Below are positions 6,031-11,937 of a stretch of 14,881 nucleotides of DNA, in pieces. The DNA is from a bacterium. Its GTDB lineage: Bacteria > Chloroflexota > Dormibacteria > UBA8260 > Bog-877. Positions within the stretch are counted from its first letter, which is position 1. The number at the start of each line of letters is the position of its first letter. A program made the translations under genes and the position numbers. The stretch lies in contig JAJYWT010000197.1 in the NCBI GenBank assembly GCA_021791345.1, positions 1-14,881 of the forward strand. The letters are read 5' to 3'. The notes below the pieces were generated by a model. It was not told where the DNA came from and did no database searches. It saw only the letters and a program-made list of their open reading frames with translations.

Positions 6031-6694
6031 GGGACACTCCTGCGGGTACTCCTGGGCTGAGCAGCTCTTCAAGTAGGGCCCCGTAGGCGTGGCCCTCGGG
6101 GGGCACGAGCCCATACCCCCACCCATAGGCTTCTAGCAGAGGTATCTCCGCCTGCAACACTGGGAGCCCCCGGGAGCCCAGCACCTCCCGCGCTCCTCGC
6201 GCGCTGCGGGTGCCTGCTCTGACCCGAGTGAGCAGGACGAACACGTCGGGGTTGTTCTCGCTGCCCGCGTGAGCGAGGAGGTCAATGGTGGGTGCCAACC
6301 GGTCTAGGTCCATGAGGTAGGGCTCCACGGGCACGAGGATCATGCTGGCCGCGGCGACTGCTGCTTGGACGATGACTATGTGCCCCGGGGGCGTGTCGAC
6401 AACGATGTGTTCGTACCCCTGCGCCAGGCTTGGAAGGCGGGTTCTCAGGGTGGGATACGGATGGGCAACGGTTTGGCAGGGAAGTCCCGGTGCTAGCTGT
6501 GCCCAGCGGACAGCGGAGCCTTGCGGATCTGCGTCCACCAGCAGGGTGGGAGCTCTTCTGGCCAGTCCCACTGCCAGGTGCACGGCAGTGGTTGTCTTGC
6601 CCACGCCCCCTTTCAGGTTGACGACTGCGAGTCGGATGGCAGGGATGCCTCGTGGTTTTTGATGGCCAGCGCGGCCGCGCGGAGTCGCGTCCAC
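6017..6694 (-). CDS. parA: ParA-family partition ATPase (type Ib)
   Basis: The sequence IRLAVVNLKGGVGKTTTAVHLAVGLA contains, at KGGVGKTT, the deviant Walker A box of ParA/MinD ATPases; LLVDADPQGSA and IVVDTPPG supply the other nucleotide-binding motifs. The protein is about 225 aa with no N-terminal helix-turn-helix, which fits type Ib ParA. It would position plasmid copies on the nucleoid together with the RHH protein encoded just after it. The start is unclear. GTG at 6694 directly follows a TATACT box, a TTG at 6736 has no good ribosome site, and conserved sequence begins only about 20 residues after the GTG. A 12-bp GC palindrome lies within these first codons. The gene begins within 60 bases of the tacT stop, so it may be partly read from that operon. 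Confidence 0.92.
   Translation of the reverse strand: MDATPRGRAGHQKPRGIPAIRLAVVNLKGGVGKTTTAVHLAVGLARRAPTLLVDADPQGSAVRWAQLAPGLPCQTVAHPYPTLRTRLPSLAQGYEHIVVDTPPGHIVIVQAAVAAASMILVPVEPYLMDLDRLAPTIDLLAHAGSENNPDVFVLLTRVRAGTRSARGAREVLGSRGLPVLQAEIPLLEAYGWGYGLVPPEGHAYGALLEELLSPGVPAGVSHESL
6669..6680. promoter_or_regulatory. 12-bp GC palindrome near parA start
   Basis: GCGCGGCCGCGC is identical to the half-unit of the palindrome at 5741-5760. It lies 15 bases downstream of a TATACT hexamer (6695-6700, minus strand). If that hexamer is the parA -10 box, this site would sit at the start of the transcript and could be the operator or centromere bound by the RHH protein. Confidence 0.42.
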
Positions 6695-6744
6695 AGTATA
6701 GCGCGTCAGCGCGCCCGCGCGGATGCGATACGGCAACCTGTGGG

Positions 6745-7248
6745 TCAGCTGCCTGCCAGTCCGGCCGCCACCTCGCTCACCTTGCGGACCAGGCGTCGGG
6801 ATCCAGGGATGCGGATGAAGCCGAAGTGCTGGTAGAAGGCAATCGCCTCGTCGTCAATCGCATCCACCACGACCATGCGGGCGGCTGCCCTCTCTGAAGC
6901 CTCCACGGCCCGCTCGAGGGCATCTCGCAATAGCTGCCCGCCAGTGCCCTGGCCTTGCAAGGATTGATCGAGGGCCAGGCGCGCCAGCAGGATGGCCGGG
7001 ATCGCATCAGGTGACCCATGGCCCACACGCTTCGGGATATCAGCGCGGCGCAGGAGATGGGCGGCCAGCGTGAAGTAGGCGACCACTCGGTCGGAGTCGG
7101 AGCTGACCCATACGAAAGTCCTCCCGGTGTTGGCGGCGTCAGCATGTCGTGCTGAGCGGCGCAACCACCCGTCCAGCTCCTCCTTGCCGGAGCAGAAGGT
7201 CTCTAGTTGGTGCTCAGGCAGGAGGCGCTGAGACCGGAAAGGGATCAC
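6745..7248 (-). CDS. tacT: TacT-like GNAT acetyltransferase toxin
   Basis: A 167-aa GNAT enzyme with the layout of TacT toxins. It has an N-terminal FCSGKEELDGWLRRSA followed by TFVWV, the acetyl-CoA loop in RLALDQSLQGQGTGGQLL (about residues 90-106), and the C-terminal AFYQHFGF with Tyr139 at the position of the catalytic tyrosine. TacT toxins acetylate the amino acid on charged tRNA and stop translation. The start is GTG at 7248, overlapping the antitoxin stop as GTGA. Its own stop is followed closely by parA. The motif at the acetyl-CoA loop and the DUF1778-type partner leave little doubt about the family. Which aminoacyl-tRNA is targeted cannot be read from the sequence. Confidence 0.93.
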   Translation of the reverse strand: MIPFRSQRLLPEHQLETFCSGKEELDGWLRRSARHADAANTGRTFVWVSSDSDRVVAYFTLAAHLLRRADIPKRVGHGSPDAIPAILLARLALDQSLQGQGTGGQLLRDALERAVEASERAAARMVVVDAIDDEAIAFYQHFGFIRIPGSRRLVRKVSEVAAGLAGS

Positions 7249-7514
7249 GCCCGTTCATATGGCCGGGCGTGATGAGCGAGTGAGCTGAGCGCAGTCGGAA
7301 CCTCCTCGGGCTCGGACAGCGCTGCCAGCAGCCCCTCGAAGAACTCGGGGGGGACCAGCGTCTCGACAGGAACGGCCAGAGCATCCTCGGCCGCCTTGGT
7401 GGCTGCCGCGAGAACGAACCCGGTGATCGAGGCACCGGTGAGGGCTGCGGCTTCACGGATCAAACGCGCCTGTTCTGAGGGTGCCCTCAGCTCGATGCGT
7501 GTGGAAGTCGGCAT
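7245..7514 (-). CDS. tacA: TacA-like DUF1778 ribbon-helix-helix antitoxin
   Basis: An 89-aa protein with an N-terminal ribbon-helix-helix of the DUF1778 type: STRIELRAPSEQARLIREAAA, then GASITGFVLAAATKAAEDAL. This part binds DNA as a dimer. The C-terminal tail (PPEFFEGLLAALSEPEEVPTALSSL) is the expected toxin-binding segment. It inhibits the acetyltransferase encoded next and, with it, represses the operon. The ATG at 7512-7514 is supported by the start of the conserved strand six residues later. A perfect 21-bp palindrome covers the start codon and a TACACT box, an ideal place for autorepression. The frame stays open far upstream, but that stretch carries the zinc-finger-like gene on another frame. 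Confidence 0.93.
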   Translation of the reverse strand: MPTSTRIELRAPSEQARLIREAAALTGASITGFVLAAATKAAEDALAVPVETLVPPEFFEGLLAALSEPEEVPTALSSLAHHARPYERA

Positions 7515-7759
7515 GCCGTACAGTGTACGGCATAGGGTAACTGATCGCTTCGCTGGAGGATCTCCGCCAGGGGTCTCCTGCCCTCTGGCCGCACCCGGGG
7601 GCTGTCCAACGGCAGGCCCCGGGCCCGGCGCCGCGCCGCGGCCCGCTGGCAGGCGGAAGAGCAGTAGAGGCGTGGCCGTCCGGTCCGCGGCTGTGCCAGA
7701 AGGCGCCCGCACCCGGCCAGACAGCGCTGGGGACGGGTAGGTGCCCTCCGGGCGTCCAT
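7487..7759 (-). CDS. Small zinc-finger-like protein
   Basis: A 90-aa basic protein with two cysteine pairs, Cys13-x3-Cys17 and Cys33-x3-Cys37, around the phrase GRPRLYCSSACQRAAARRRAR. Short proteins and domains with CGRxL, GRPRxYCS and ACRQRAxRxR patterns are common in actinobacterial genomes and are thought to bind zinc and perhaps nucleic acid. The C-terminal half has a third CxxC (CTAC) but no further motif. Its stop lies within tacA, overlapping it by 28 bases in another frame. The ATG is 29 bases after the recombinase stop, with GAGG just upstream. Function is unknown; a regulatory role next to toxin-antitoxin and partition genes would be a guess. Confidence 0.66.
   Translation of the reverse strand: MDARRAPTRPQRCLAGCGRLLAQPRTGRPRLYCSSACQRAAARRRARGLPLDSPRVRPEGRRPLAEILQRSDQLPYAVHCTACRLPHASS
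7513..7533. promoter_or_regulatory. Operator palindrome over the tacA start
   Basis: ATGCCGTACA and TGTACGGCAT form 10-bp perfect arms around one central base. The site overlaps the tacA start codon and the TACACT hexamer at 7522-7527. A ribbon-helix-helix antitoxin dimer, or its complex with toxin, bound here would block transcription. The palindrome is seen directly; the role is inferred from the family. Confidence 0.75.
7522..7527 (-). promoter_or_regulatory. Putative -10 box of tacAT (leaderless type)
   Basis: TACACT lies 7 bases before the tacA ATG, placing a typical transcription start at or next to the A of the ATG. No -35 match is evident and there is no ribosome site. Confidence 0.45.
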
Positions 7760-7767
7760 GGAACCTC

Positions 7768-7773
7768 AGTGTA
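7768..7773 (-). promoter_or_regulatory. Putative -10 box before zinc-finger-like gene
   Basis: TACACT lies 8 bases before the ATG, the same hexamer and nearly the same spacing as at tacA. No matching -35 box is seen. Confidence 0.3.
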
Positions 7774-7788
7774 GCGTTGTCAGACGAG

Positions 7789-8514
7789 CTACGATCTCGC
7801 AGGAGTCCTCGTGCTGGGGCGACGCGACCTGCGGGACCCGGCCGGACGGCCCCTCTTGAGCTGTCCTCCCTCTCTGGCAATCACCCGGGCCACGGTCGCC
7901 ACGTGCCAGTGGGTGCCACCCCGGGGCGCCAGCACCCCCTCAGCCTCCAGCTGGCGGGCGATCGCGGTGGCGGTGAGGCGTCGTCGGCGCAGTTGCCGGA
8001 TCCGAGTGACCGTTGCCTCCTGGACCTCGCGTGGGCGGCCGAGCCGCACCCCCTGGGCCCGCTTGGCGGCGAGCGCCTCCCGGGTCCGCTGCCCGATCAT
8101 CCGCCGCTCGTACTGCGAGGTGGAGGCGGTGACGTTGGCCACCAGCTCGCCGGGCGGGGTCATGGTGTCGGCGCCGAGGTCGACGACCACTAGCCCCCAT
8201 CCCTCCCTTCGGGCCTGCTCGAGGAGACCGGAGAAGTCGTGGACGGAGCGGCTGAGGCGGTCCAGCTTGGCGACCACCAGGGCGGCGGCGCCACCGCTGC
8301 GCACGGTGGCCAGCGCCGCAGCGAGCTGAGGCCTGCCGTCCATGGAACCGCCGGAGGCTATCTCCTGCTGGATCCGCAGCAGGTGCAGGCCCCGGGCCCG
8401 GCAGGCAGCCCGGATGGTGGTCTCCTGGGCGGCCAGGCCGAGACCAGAGTCGCCCTGCTCCAGGGTGGAAACCCGGGCGTACCCGATCACCGGGGTGCGC
8501 GATCTCGTCCGCAT
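7789..8514 (-). CDS. Serine site-specific recombinase (resolvase/invertase family)
   Basis: A 241-aa serine recombinase. The N-terminal catalytic domain shows IGYARVST with nucleophile Ser16, a SGGSMDGRPQL segment, and the conserved LVVAKLDRLSRS. After residue ~150 comes the linker and a DNA-binding region (LGRPREVQEATVTRIRQL, then LTATAIARQLEAEGV, then GTHWHVATVARVI). It is longer than Tn3 resolvases (about 185 aa) and much shorter than phage serine integrases, so resolution of plasmid multimers is the most likely job. The ATG at 8512-8514 follows a TACTAT box by 6 bases. A 28-bp perfect palindrome covers that promoter. No transposase accompanies it, so it looks like a plasmid stability gene rather than part of a transposon. 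Confidence 0.93.
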   Translation of the reverse strand: MRTRSRTPVIGYARVSTLEQGDSGLGLAAQETTIRAACRARGLHLLRIQQEIASGGSMDGRPQLAAALATVRSGGAAALVVAKLDRLSRSVHDFSGLLEQARREGWGLVVVDLGADTMTPPGELVANVTASTSQYERRMIGQRTREALAAKRAQGVRLGRPREVQEATVTRIRQLRRRRLTATAIARQLEAEGVLAPRGGTHWHVATVARVIAREGGQLKRGRPAGSRRSRRPSTRTPARS

Positions 8515-8520
8515 CTGAGA

Positions 8521-8526
8521 ATAGTA
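8521..8526 (-). promoter_or_regulatory. Putative -10 box of the recombinase gene (leaderless type)
   Basis: TACTAT lies 6 bases before the ATG and partly inside the palindrome at 8523-8550. No ribosome site precedes the ATG, which fits a leaderless message. Confidence 0.45.
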
Positions 8527-8550
8527 GCGTAAACCACCGTTTACGCTACT
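8523..8550. promoter_or_regulatory. 28-bp palindrome upstream of recombinase, candidate crossover site or operator
   Basis: Arms AGTAGCGTAAAC (8523-8534) and GTTTACGCTACT (8539-8550) are perfect 12-bp inverted repeats around the 4-base centre CACC. Serine resolvases bind crossover sites of about 28 bp with inverted arms, often next to and overlapping their own promoter, as here. It could equally be a simple operator. It is also unusually AT-rich for this plasmid. Confidence 0.72.
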
Positions 8551-8662
8551 TTATTGGTATGAGGGACAGCCAACGGAAGTTCCGCCCTTGACCCCGCTTC
8601 TTTCGGCTGACTTCCCCTCGCTTCCGGTCTCCGAGCAGGTGGCTGAGTGCCGGGTCAGGCTG

Positions 8663-8917
8663 TCATGGAGCCTGCAGGAGTCGCCGCACGTCGACTACCT
8701 GAATGACGATCAGCTCGTCCGCCCGCACCCGATAGAAGACACCCAGGGGTGGGACGGGCCAGTAGCGAACGCCAGCCCGGCCGGTTGGCTTCCCGAGCGA
8801 CCAGCCGACGGACGCCATGTGCTCCATGGCGACCACGACTGCCTCTGCTTGGCGGGCAGACCACGCTGCCGCTTGGTCGAGGTCCTGCTGTGCCGCCCGC
8901 TGCCAGACGAGCCTCAA
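8663..8917 (-). CDS. ParE/RelE-superfamily toxin
   Basis: An 84-aa protein with the ParE/RelE pattern: an N-terminal strand RLVWQRAAQQDLDQAAAW, a helical stretch to about residue 36, then strands GVRYWPVPPLGVFYRVRADELIVIQVVDVRR. The tyrosine-rich centre and the final VIQVVDVRR match the core sheet of this fold. Members are either ribosome-dependent mRNA nucleases (RelE) or gyrase poisons (ParE); the sequence does not decide which. I start it at TTG 8917, which overlaps the antitoxin stop as TTGA and gives the usual compact N-terminus. The frame stays open to 9454, but those codons run through the antitoxin gene. Confidence 0.85.
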   Translation of the reverse strand: MRLVWQRAAQQDLDQAAAWSARQAEAVVVAMEHMASVGWSLGKPTGRAGVRYWPVPPLGVFYRVRADELIVIQVVDVRRLLQAP

Positions 8918-9117
8918 ATGGCGGGCGAAGGGGGCTCGGACGTGTCGACGGGCAGCCCCAGGTGTCGCCGGACCTCTGCCTGGGAGACTAGATCCAGCTC
9001 GCCCGCCGTCAGGCGGTGTTCGAAGTCGGCTAGGCGCTCCTGCACGACGGGGTGCGCGAGCAGGTGCGCCAGCTCCTCGTCGACTGGATCCGGGACCGGA
9101 TCGGCGGGGGCGCTCAT
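8914..9117 (-). CDS. Antitoxin of the ParE/RelE-like toxin
   Basis: A 67-aa acidic protein encoded directly before the ParE/RelE-like toxin, overlapping its start by 4 bases. The sequence HPVVQERLADFEHRLTAGEL followed by VSQAEVRRHLGL resembles short antitoxins that bind RelE-superfamily toxins through a helical segment. No clear DNA-binding domain is visible in the first 20 residues, so it may not repress its own promoter. The ATG at 9115-9117 follows a TATCAT box by 7 bases and has no ribosome site, consistent with a leaderless message. A longer form from 9168 would contain that promoter and is less likely. The role is inferred from the gene pair. Confidence 0.8.
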   Translation of the reverse strand: MSAPADPVPDPVDEELAHLLAHPVVQERLADFEHRLTAGELDLVSQAEVRRHLGLPVDTSEPPSPAI

Positions 9118-9124
9118 GACCGGG

Positions 9125-9130
9125 ATGATA
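9125..9130 (-). promoter_or_regulatory. Putative -10 box of the second toxin-antitoxin operon (leaderless type)
   Basis: TATCAT lies 7 bases before the antitoxin ATG. The next inverted repeat upstream (9187-9221) lies about 60 bases further from the gene. Confidence 0.45.
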
Positions 9131-9186
9131 CCTCGCGTCCGGGTCGCTCTCCGGCTGCTCCTGGGCACCCCTGGATGGTAGTGGAA

Positions 9187-9221
9187 TCAGTGTCCGATAA
9201 GCGGTGCTTATCGGACACTGA
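9187..9221. promoter_or_regulatory. 35-bp perfect palindrome with TGTCCGATA half-sites
   Basis: Perfect 16-bp arms (TCAGTGTCCGATAAGC at 9187-9202 and its complement at 9206-9221) flank a 3-base centre, GGT. Each arm contains TGTCCGATA, which fits the half-site consensus TGTCYRWTA known for gamma-delta/Tn3 resolvases, in inverted orientation. It lies about 70 bases upstream of the antitoxin ATG and 670 bases from the recombinase gene. It may be a recombinase site, an operator, or a strong hairpin. The symmetry is certain, the function is not. Confidence 0.78.
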
Positions 9222-9359
9222 GGCGGACCGGGTTTGAGCGGTGCGGCCAGCAGGGCAGTCACCTCGAGACTGAGCACTCCGCGACCCTGGCAGTGAGAGG
9301 ACCGTGATTGTCCTTCTTCACACCGAACTCGCTCCCGGCACCCTGGTCTTCGCCTGCCG

Positions 9360-9787
9360 TCAGGCAGGATGGTCACCCCCGGAGCTGGTACTGCAGCTCG
9401 TCTCTCGGCGGGCGGAACGGCCTCCCCTGGAGCACTGATCACCACCGGCGGCAAAGGGCAAGAACGCCTCCGGCTGGGCAGCGGCGCGCATCACGTGGCC
9501 GATGTGGGCCATCAGCTCGACCGCGTCTTGGCAGGCGTCGCTGTGCTTGGCGCCGATCATCCACTCCACCTCCTCCTGGAAGATCGGGATGGCGGCGGTG
9601 GGGTGGCCGCGCTCCCGCTTGGGGGAGCACCCACCTGCCTCCACCCAGGCCTGCTCAACGTCGCCCTCGAACATGGAGACCTCGACCAGGCCGGAGGCGT
9701 CCGCCCGGGGCGCCTACGTCGACAGCCACCCCCTCTGCCGGGCCACCCGGGATCGCTCCGCGATGCAGGCCCACAGACGCTCCAGCG
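9360..9787 (-). pseudogene. Relic of a SWIM-zinc-finger-type protein, C-terminal part
   Basis: In one minus-strand frame the codons read ALERLWACIAERSRVARQRG, an in-frame TAG at about 9715, then GLVEVSMFEGDVEQAW, GGCS, HPTAAIPIFQEEVEWMIG and CQDAVELMAHIGHVMRAA. This series matches, from memory, the C-terminal region of SWIM zinc-finger proteins of high-GC bacteria, where LVE.LLWEGDVEAAW is followed by GGCS, a helical repeat and a conserved basic end. Here the spacer after GGCS is shortened, the frame degenerates after QPEAF, and the basic end is missing. The N-terminal zinc finger is absent. It is therefore a decayed fragment, probably captured from a chromosome. The family name is a pattern-based guess. 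Confidence 0.5.
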
Positions 9788-10131
9788 CCCGGAGTCGCCA
9801 GGTCCGCCAGGTTCCGGCTCAGGTCGCCTGGGTAGCGAGGAGCCGGTAGCCGTCAGGGCCGTGGTGGCCATCGAACACCTGCCAGTTGATCTCCACCGCC
9901 GCAGCCCTCCCGGCCCGATGGTACCCATCGGACGCGGCCACCACTAGGCACGGGTCCGCAGTCATCTCGAAGCTGGCGATCTCCGCTCTGTCCAGTTGAG
10001 CGCTTCGGCGTCGCGCCCGGCGGCGCTCAGCCGCTAGTGGATGCGCACGAAGGCGAGGGAGAGGACAGGCCCCTGGCCGGCACTGCGACCACCGCGTCCA
10101 CGTCCCCACGTGCTTCCGTCGTCGTGGGAGT
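9788..10131. other. Stretch without a supported gene
   Basis: No convincing intact gene is seen. A minus-strand frame ending at 9819 gives a possible 48-residue peptide from an ATG near 9965 (it begins MTADPCLVVAASDGYH), with no recognised motif and no ribosome site. The stretch may be more of the decayed DNA beginning at 9360. Its last ~100 bases must contain the promoter of the propeller-like gene, but I see no clear box. Confidence 0.4.
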
Positions 10132-11241
10132 ATGTACCGCATGTTCCTGGACGCGGATCAGTTCGTGGTCGAGGTACGCTCAGAGGTGGCGTCCAAAGAG
10201 CACCCCGCCATTTGGTACCGCGCTATGCACAGGCCGAACCTCCTGGTCGCGTGCAACTGGGATGGCGACGAGACCGGAGATCTGCTAGTTGGGGCGGAAG
10301 GGCGCGCCACTGTCAGCCCCTCGCCCGATGGGAATCGCCTGCTCCTGTGGAATGCCCGTTCGGTGCGCAGAGGCGGGGTAGTGCTGGGCACGGTTCCCAG
10401 AGGAGATTGGGCCGGCGACTCTAGACACATTTGTAGCATTCGCCGCGCTGACGGCACCCTAGAGGCACCCCGATGGAGGTCTACCGGCTCCTTCCCGGAA
10501 AGCTCGCCAACTGCCGCGTTTGACCTGTACTCCTTTCAGCCAGTTCCAGCGGCGCTCTTCCTTGAGGACGTTGACACGGGTCGACGCTGGCAAGTGGCAG
10601 AGGTGGGCAACATTCATGGCCCTCCGCCGCTGGCTTCTGGCCCCCACATCCTGTGCTGCAGTGTTCCCAGAAGCGTGGCCTTCGTCGCGGACTCGCGGCC
10701 GCCGGTACCGCTCCGGATGATCCATCGAATCGACCTTTCGTCCGGCGTGACCAGCCCCCTACCTTTCGAGGTCGAGGGCACAGTGGAAGAGGCGGTGTTC
10801 TCCAGCGATGGAACTCTTGTTGCCATATCGGCGCGCCCACTGGGAGCGGCAGCCGGACCGGGAAGAGCGGCATCTCATGCGGGCCTAGCCGTCTACGACA
10901 CCAGCTCGGGTTCCCTTCTTTCCCGCATCGCAGCTACCGAGCCACTGGCCTTCTCAGATGGCGGCCGACTTATTCTCACGGCCGACCCGGCAGGCGCCGA
11001 TGCGAGGCTACGAGTGCTCTCGGTGATCGACTGGAGTTCCGGGCACAGGCTATGGACTAGGCGAACGAGCTACGGCAGTTGGCTGGCCAAGCCCGGAAGC
11101 AACGACCTCGTGGTAGCCGACCGCCACTGGCTAGCTTTCCCGACAGAGCACAGAAGCCAGCCCGTTGAAGACCTCTGGTTGATCAAGAGTGATGGGACGG
11201 CAACGCTAGCTGTTGGAGAGACCTCACCTTTGACTGAGTGA
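10132..11241 (+). CDS. Uncharacterised beta-propeller-like protein
   Basis: A 369-aa protein whose sequence falls into recurring blade-like units: VSPSPDGNRLLLWNARS, DGTLEAPRW, VFSSDGTLVAISARPLG, LAVYDTSSGSLLSRI, LAFSDGGRLILTADPAG and LSVIDWSSGHRLW. The S.DG..L pattern with following short strands is typical of WD40/TolB-like propellers, usually protein-interaction scaffolds. There is no signal peptide or membrane segment, so it should be cytoplasmic. The start may be ATG 10132 or ATG 10141; GGGAG is better spaced for the second. GC content is lower than in the transfer genes, with more mixed codon endings. It stands alone on the plus strand, convergent with the two exported-protein genes. 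I cannot assign a specific function. Confidence 0.72.
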   Translation: MYRMFLDADQFVVEVRSEVASKEHPAIWYRAMHRPNLLVACNWDGDETGDLLVGAEGRATVSPSPDGNRLLLWNARSVRRGGVVLGTVPRGDWAGDSRHICSIRRADGTLEAPRWRSTGSFPESSPTAAFDLYSFQPVPAALFLEDVDTGRRWQVAEVGNIHGPPPLASGPHILCCSVPRSVAFVADSRPPVPLRMIHRIDLSSGVTSPLPFEVEGTVEEAVFSSDGTLVAISARPLGAAAGPGRAASHAGLAVYDTSSGSLLSRIAATEPLAFSDGGRLILTADPAGADARLRVLSVIDWSSGHRLWTRRTSYGSWLAKPGSNDLVVADRHWLAFPTEHRSQPVEDLWLIKSDGTATLAVGETSPLTE

Positions 11242-11424
11242 CCTACGCGCTCCCTGCTGACGCAGTCTTCCCCCGCGGGCTGAACACTACCCTCTCGGCT
11301 TCCAAGCCGCGCCGCCAACTGTATCTCCGAGGGTCACGTGAATCAGAGACCCCGCATAGAGCGCAGGTCCACCTGCTGAACGGATGCTCAGACGAAGGGG
11401 TACCTCCGCGGCCAACGCCCCAGT

Positions 11425-11937
11425 TCAACCCACCGGACTCGATGCGTCCGCAAGCTGCGGCACGGTACTTGAAAACATCGTGAACACTGCTCCAGTCGCA
11501 GCGTCGACAAATACCCATGCCGTGACGACCGGGGTTCCAGACACGGGATTGACCTGATAAGGCGCAGCCCCACTCTCATACATCACGACCCAGGACAACT
11601 GCGGGGTTGCGTACGGCCCGCCGGACACCAATGCAAGGTGGATCGAGCCAATCTTCGCCGTTGGTACAGGCCACGCCGCCGCAGTGGCGGCGGCAGCCCC
11701 GTTGGCATCTACGGGGACGGATGTAACTGACGCCGACACAGGTGGCGCACCGATCGTCATACCTGCCCACGACACCGACGGGCCAGTCCATACGGAGGAG
11801 TCTCCTCCAAACGTCTGGGGTGTACTCGCACCAGCGGACACCCCGCCATGCAGCACAACTACACCGGTCATGATAGCCAGAAGTGCAAGTACACCGACCG
11901 TGGCCCGGAACGACTTAGTACGGACAAGCTCGGTCAT
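11425..11937 (-). CDS. Exported or membrane-anchored protein of unknown function
   Basis: A 170-aa protein with a basic N-terminus (VRTKSFR) and a hydrophobic segment at residues 14-30 (VGVLALLAIMTGVVVLH), followed by GGVSAGAS, a plausible signal peptidase site. The mature part is rich in Ala, Val, Ser, Thr and Pro with alternating strand-like stretches (IGSIHLALVSGG, LSWVVMYESG, VVTAWVFVDAATGAVFTMF), suggesting a small beta protein. I do not recognise the family. The ATG at 11935-11937 overlaps the end of the upstream lipoprotein-like gene by 23 bases, so the two are very probably co-translated. GC is low for this plasmid. The frame is open further upstream, but that part lies antisense to nothing useful and inside the neighbour. 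Confidence 0.7.
   Translation of the reverse strand: MTELVRTKSFRATVGVLALLAIMTGVVVLHGGVSAGASTPQTFGGDSSVWTGPSVSWAGMTIGAPPVSASVTSVPVDANGAAAATAAAWPVPTAKIGSIHLALVSGGPYATPQLSWVVMYESGAAPYQVNPVSGTPVVTAWVFVDAATGAVFTMFSSTVPQLADASSPVG

Noticed and set aside
7515..7880. N-terminal extension of tacA to 211 codons
   Set aside because: The added 122 residues are Pro/Gly/Arg-rich and lie over the zinc-finger-like gene in another frame, while the DUF1778 fold starts right at the ATG at 7514.
7789..8550. Recombinase as part of a Tn3-family transposon
   Set aside because: No Tn3-type transposase or paired terminal inverted repeats were found around it; neighbours are plasmid maintenance genes.
9353..9368. CCTGCC/GGCAGG hairpin as a terminator
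   Set aside because: The stem is only 6 bp with a 4-base loop and there is no T-run on either side.
8918..9454. N-terminal extension of the ParE/RelE-like toxin to 263 codons
   Set aside because: The upstream part runs through the antitoxin gene and the large palindrome in a different frame and has no coherent domain. The TTG overlapping the antitoxin stop gives a normal toxin length.
11296..11309. CGGCTT/AAGCCG inverted repeat between convergent genes as a terminator
   Set aside because: A 2-base loop and no T-run make it unconvincing, though convergent genes here would need some terminator.
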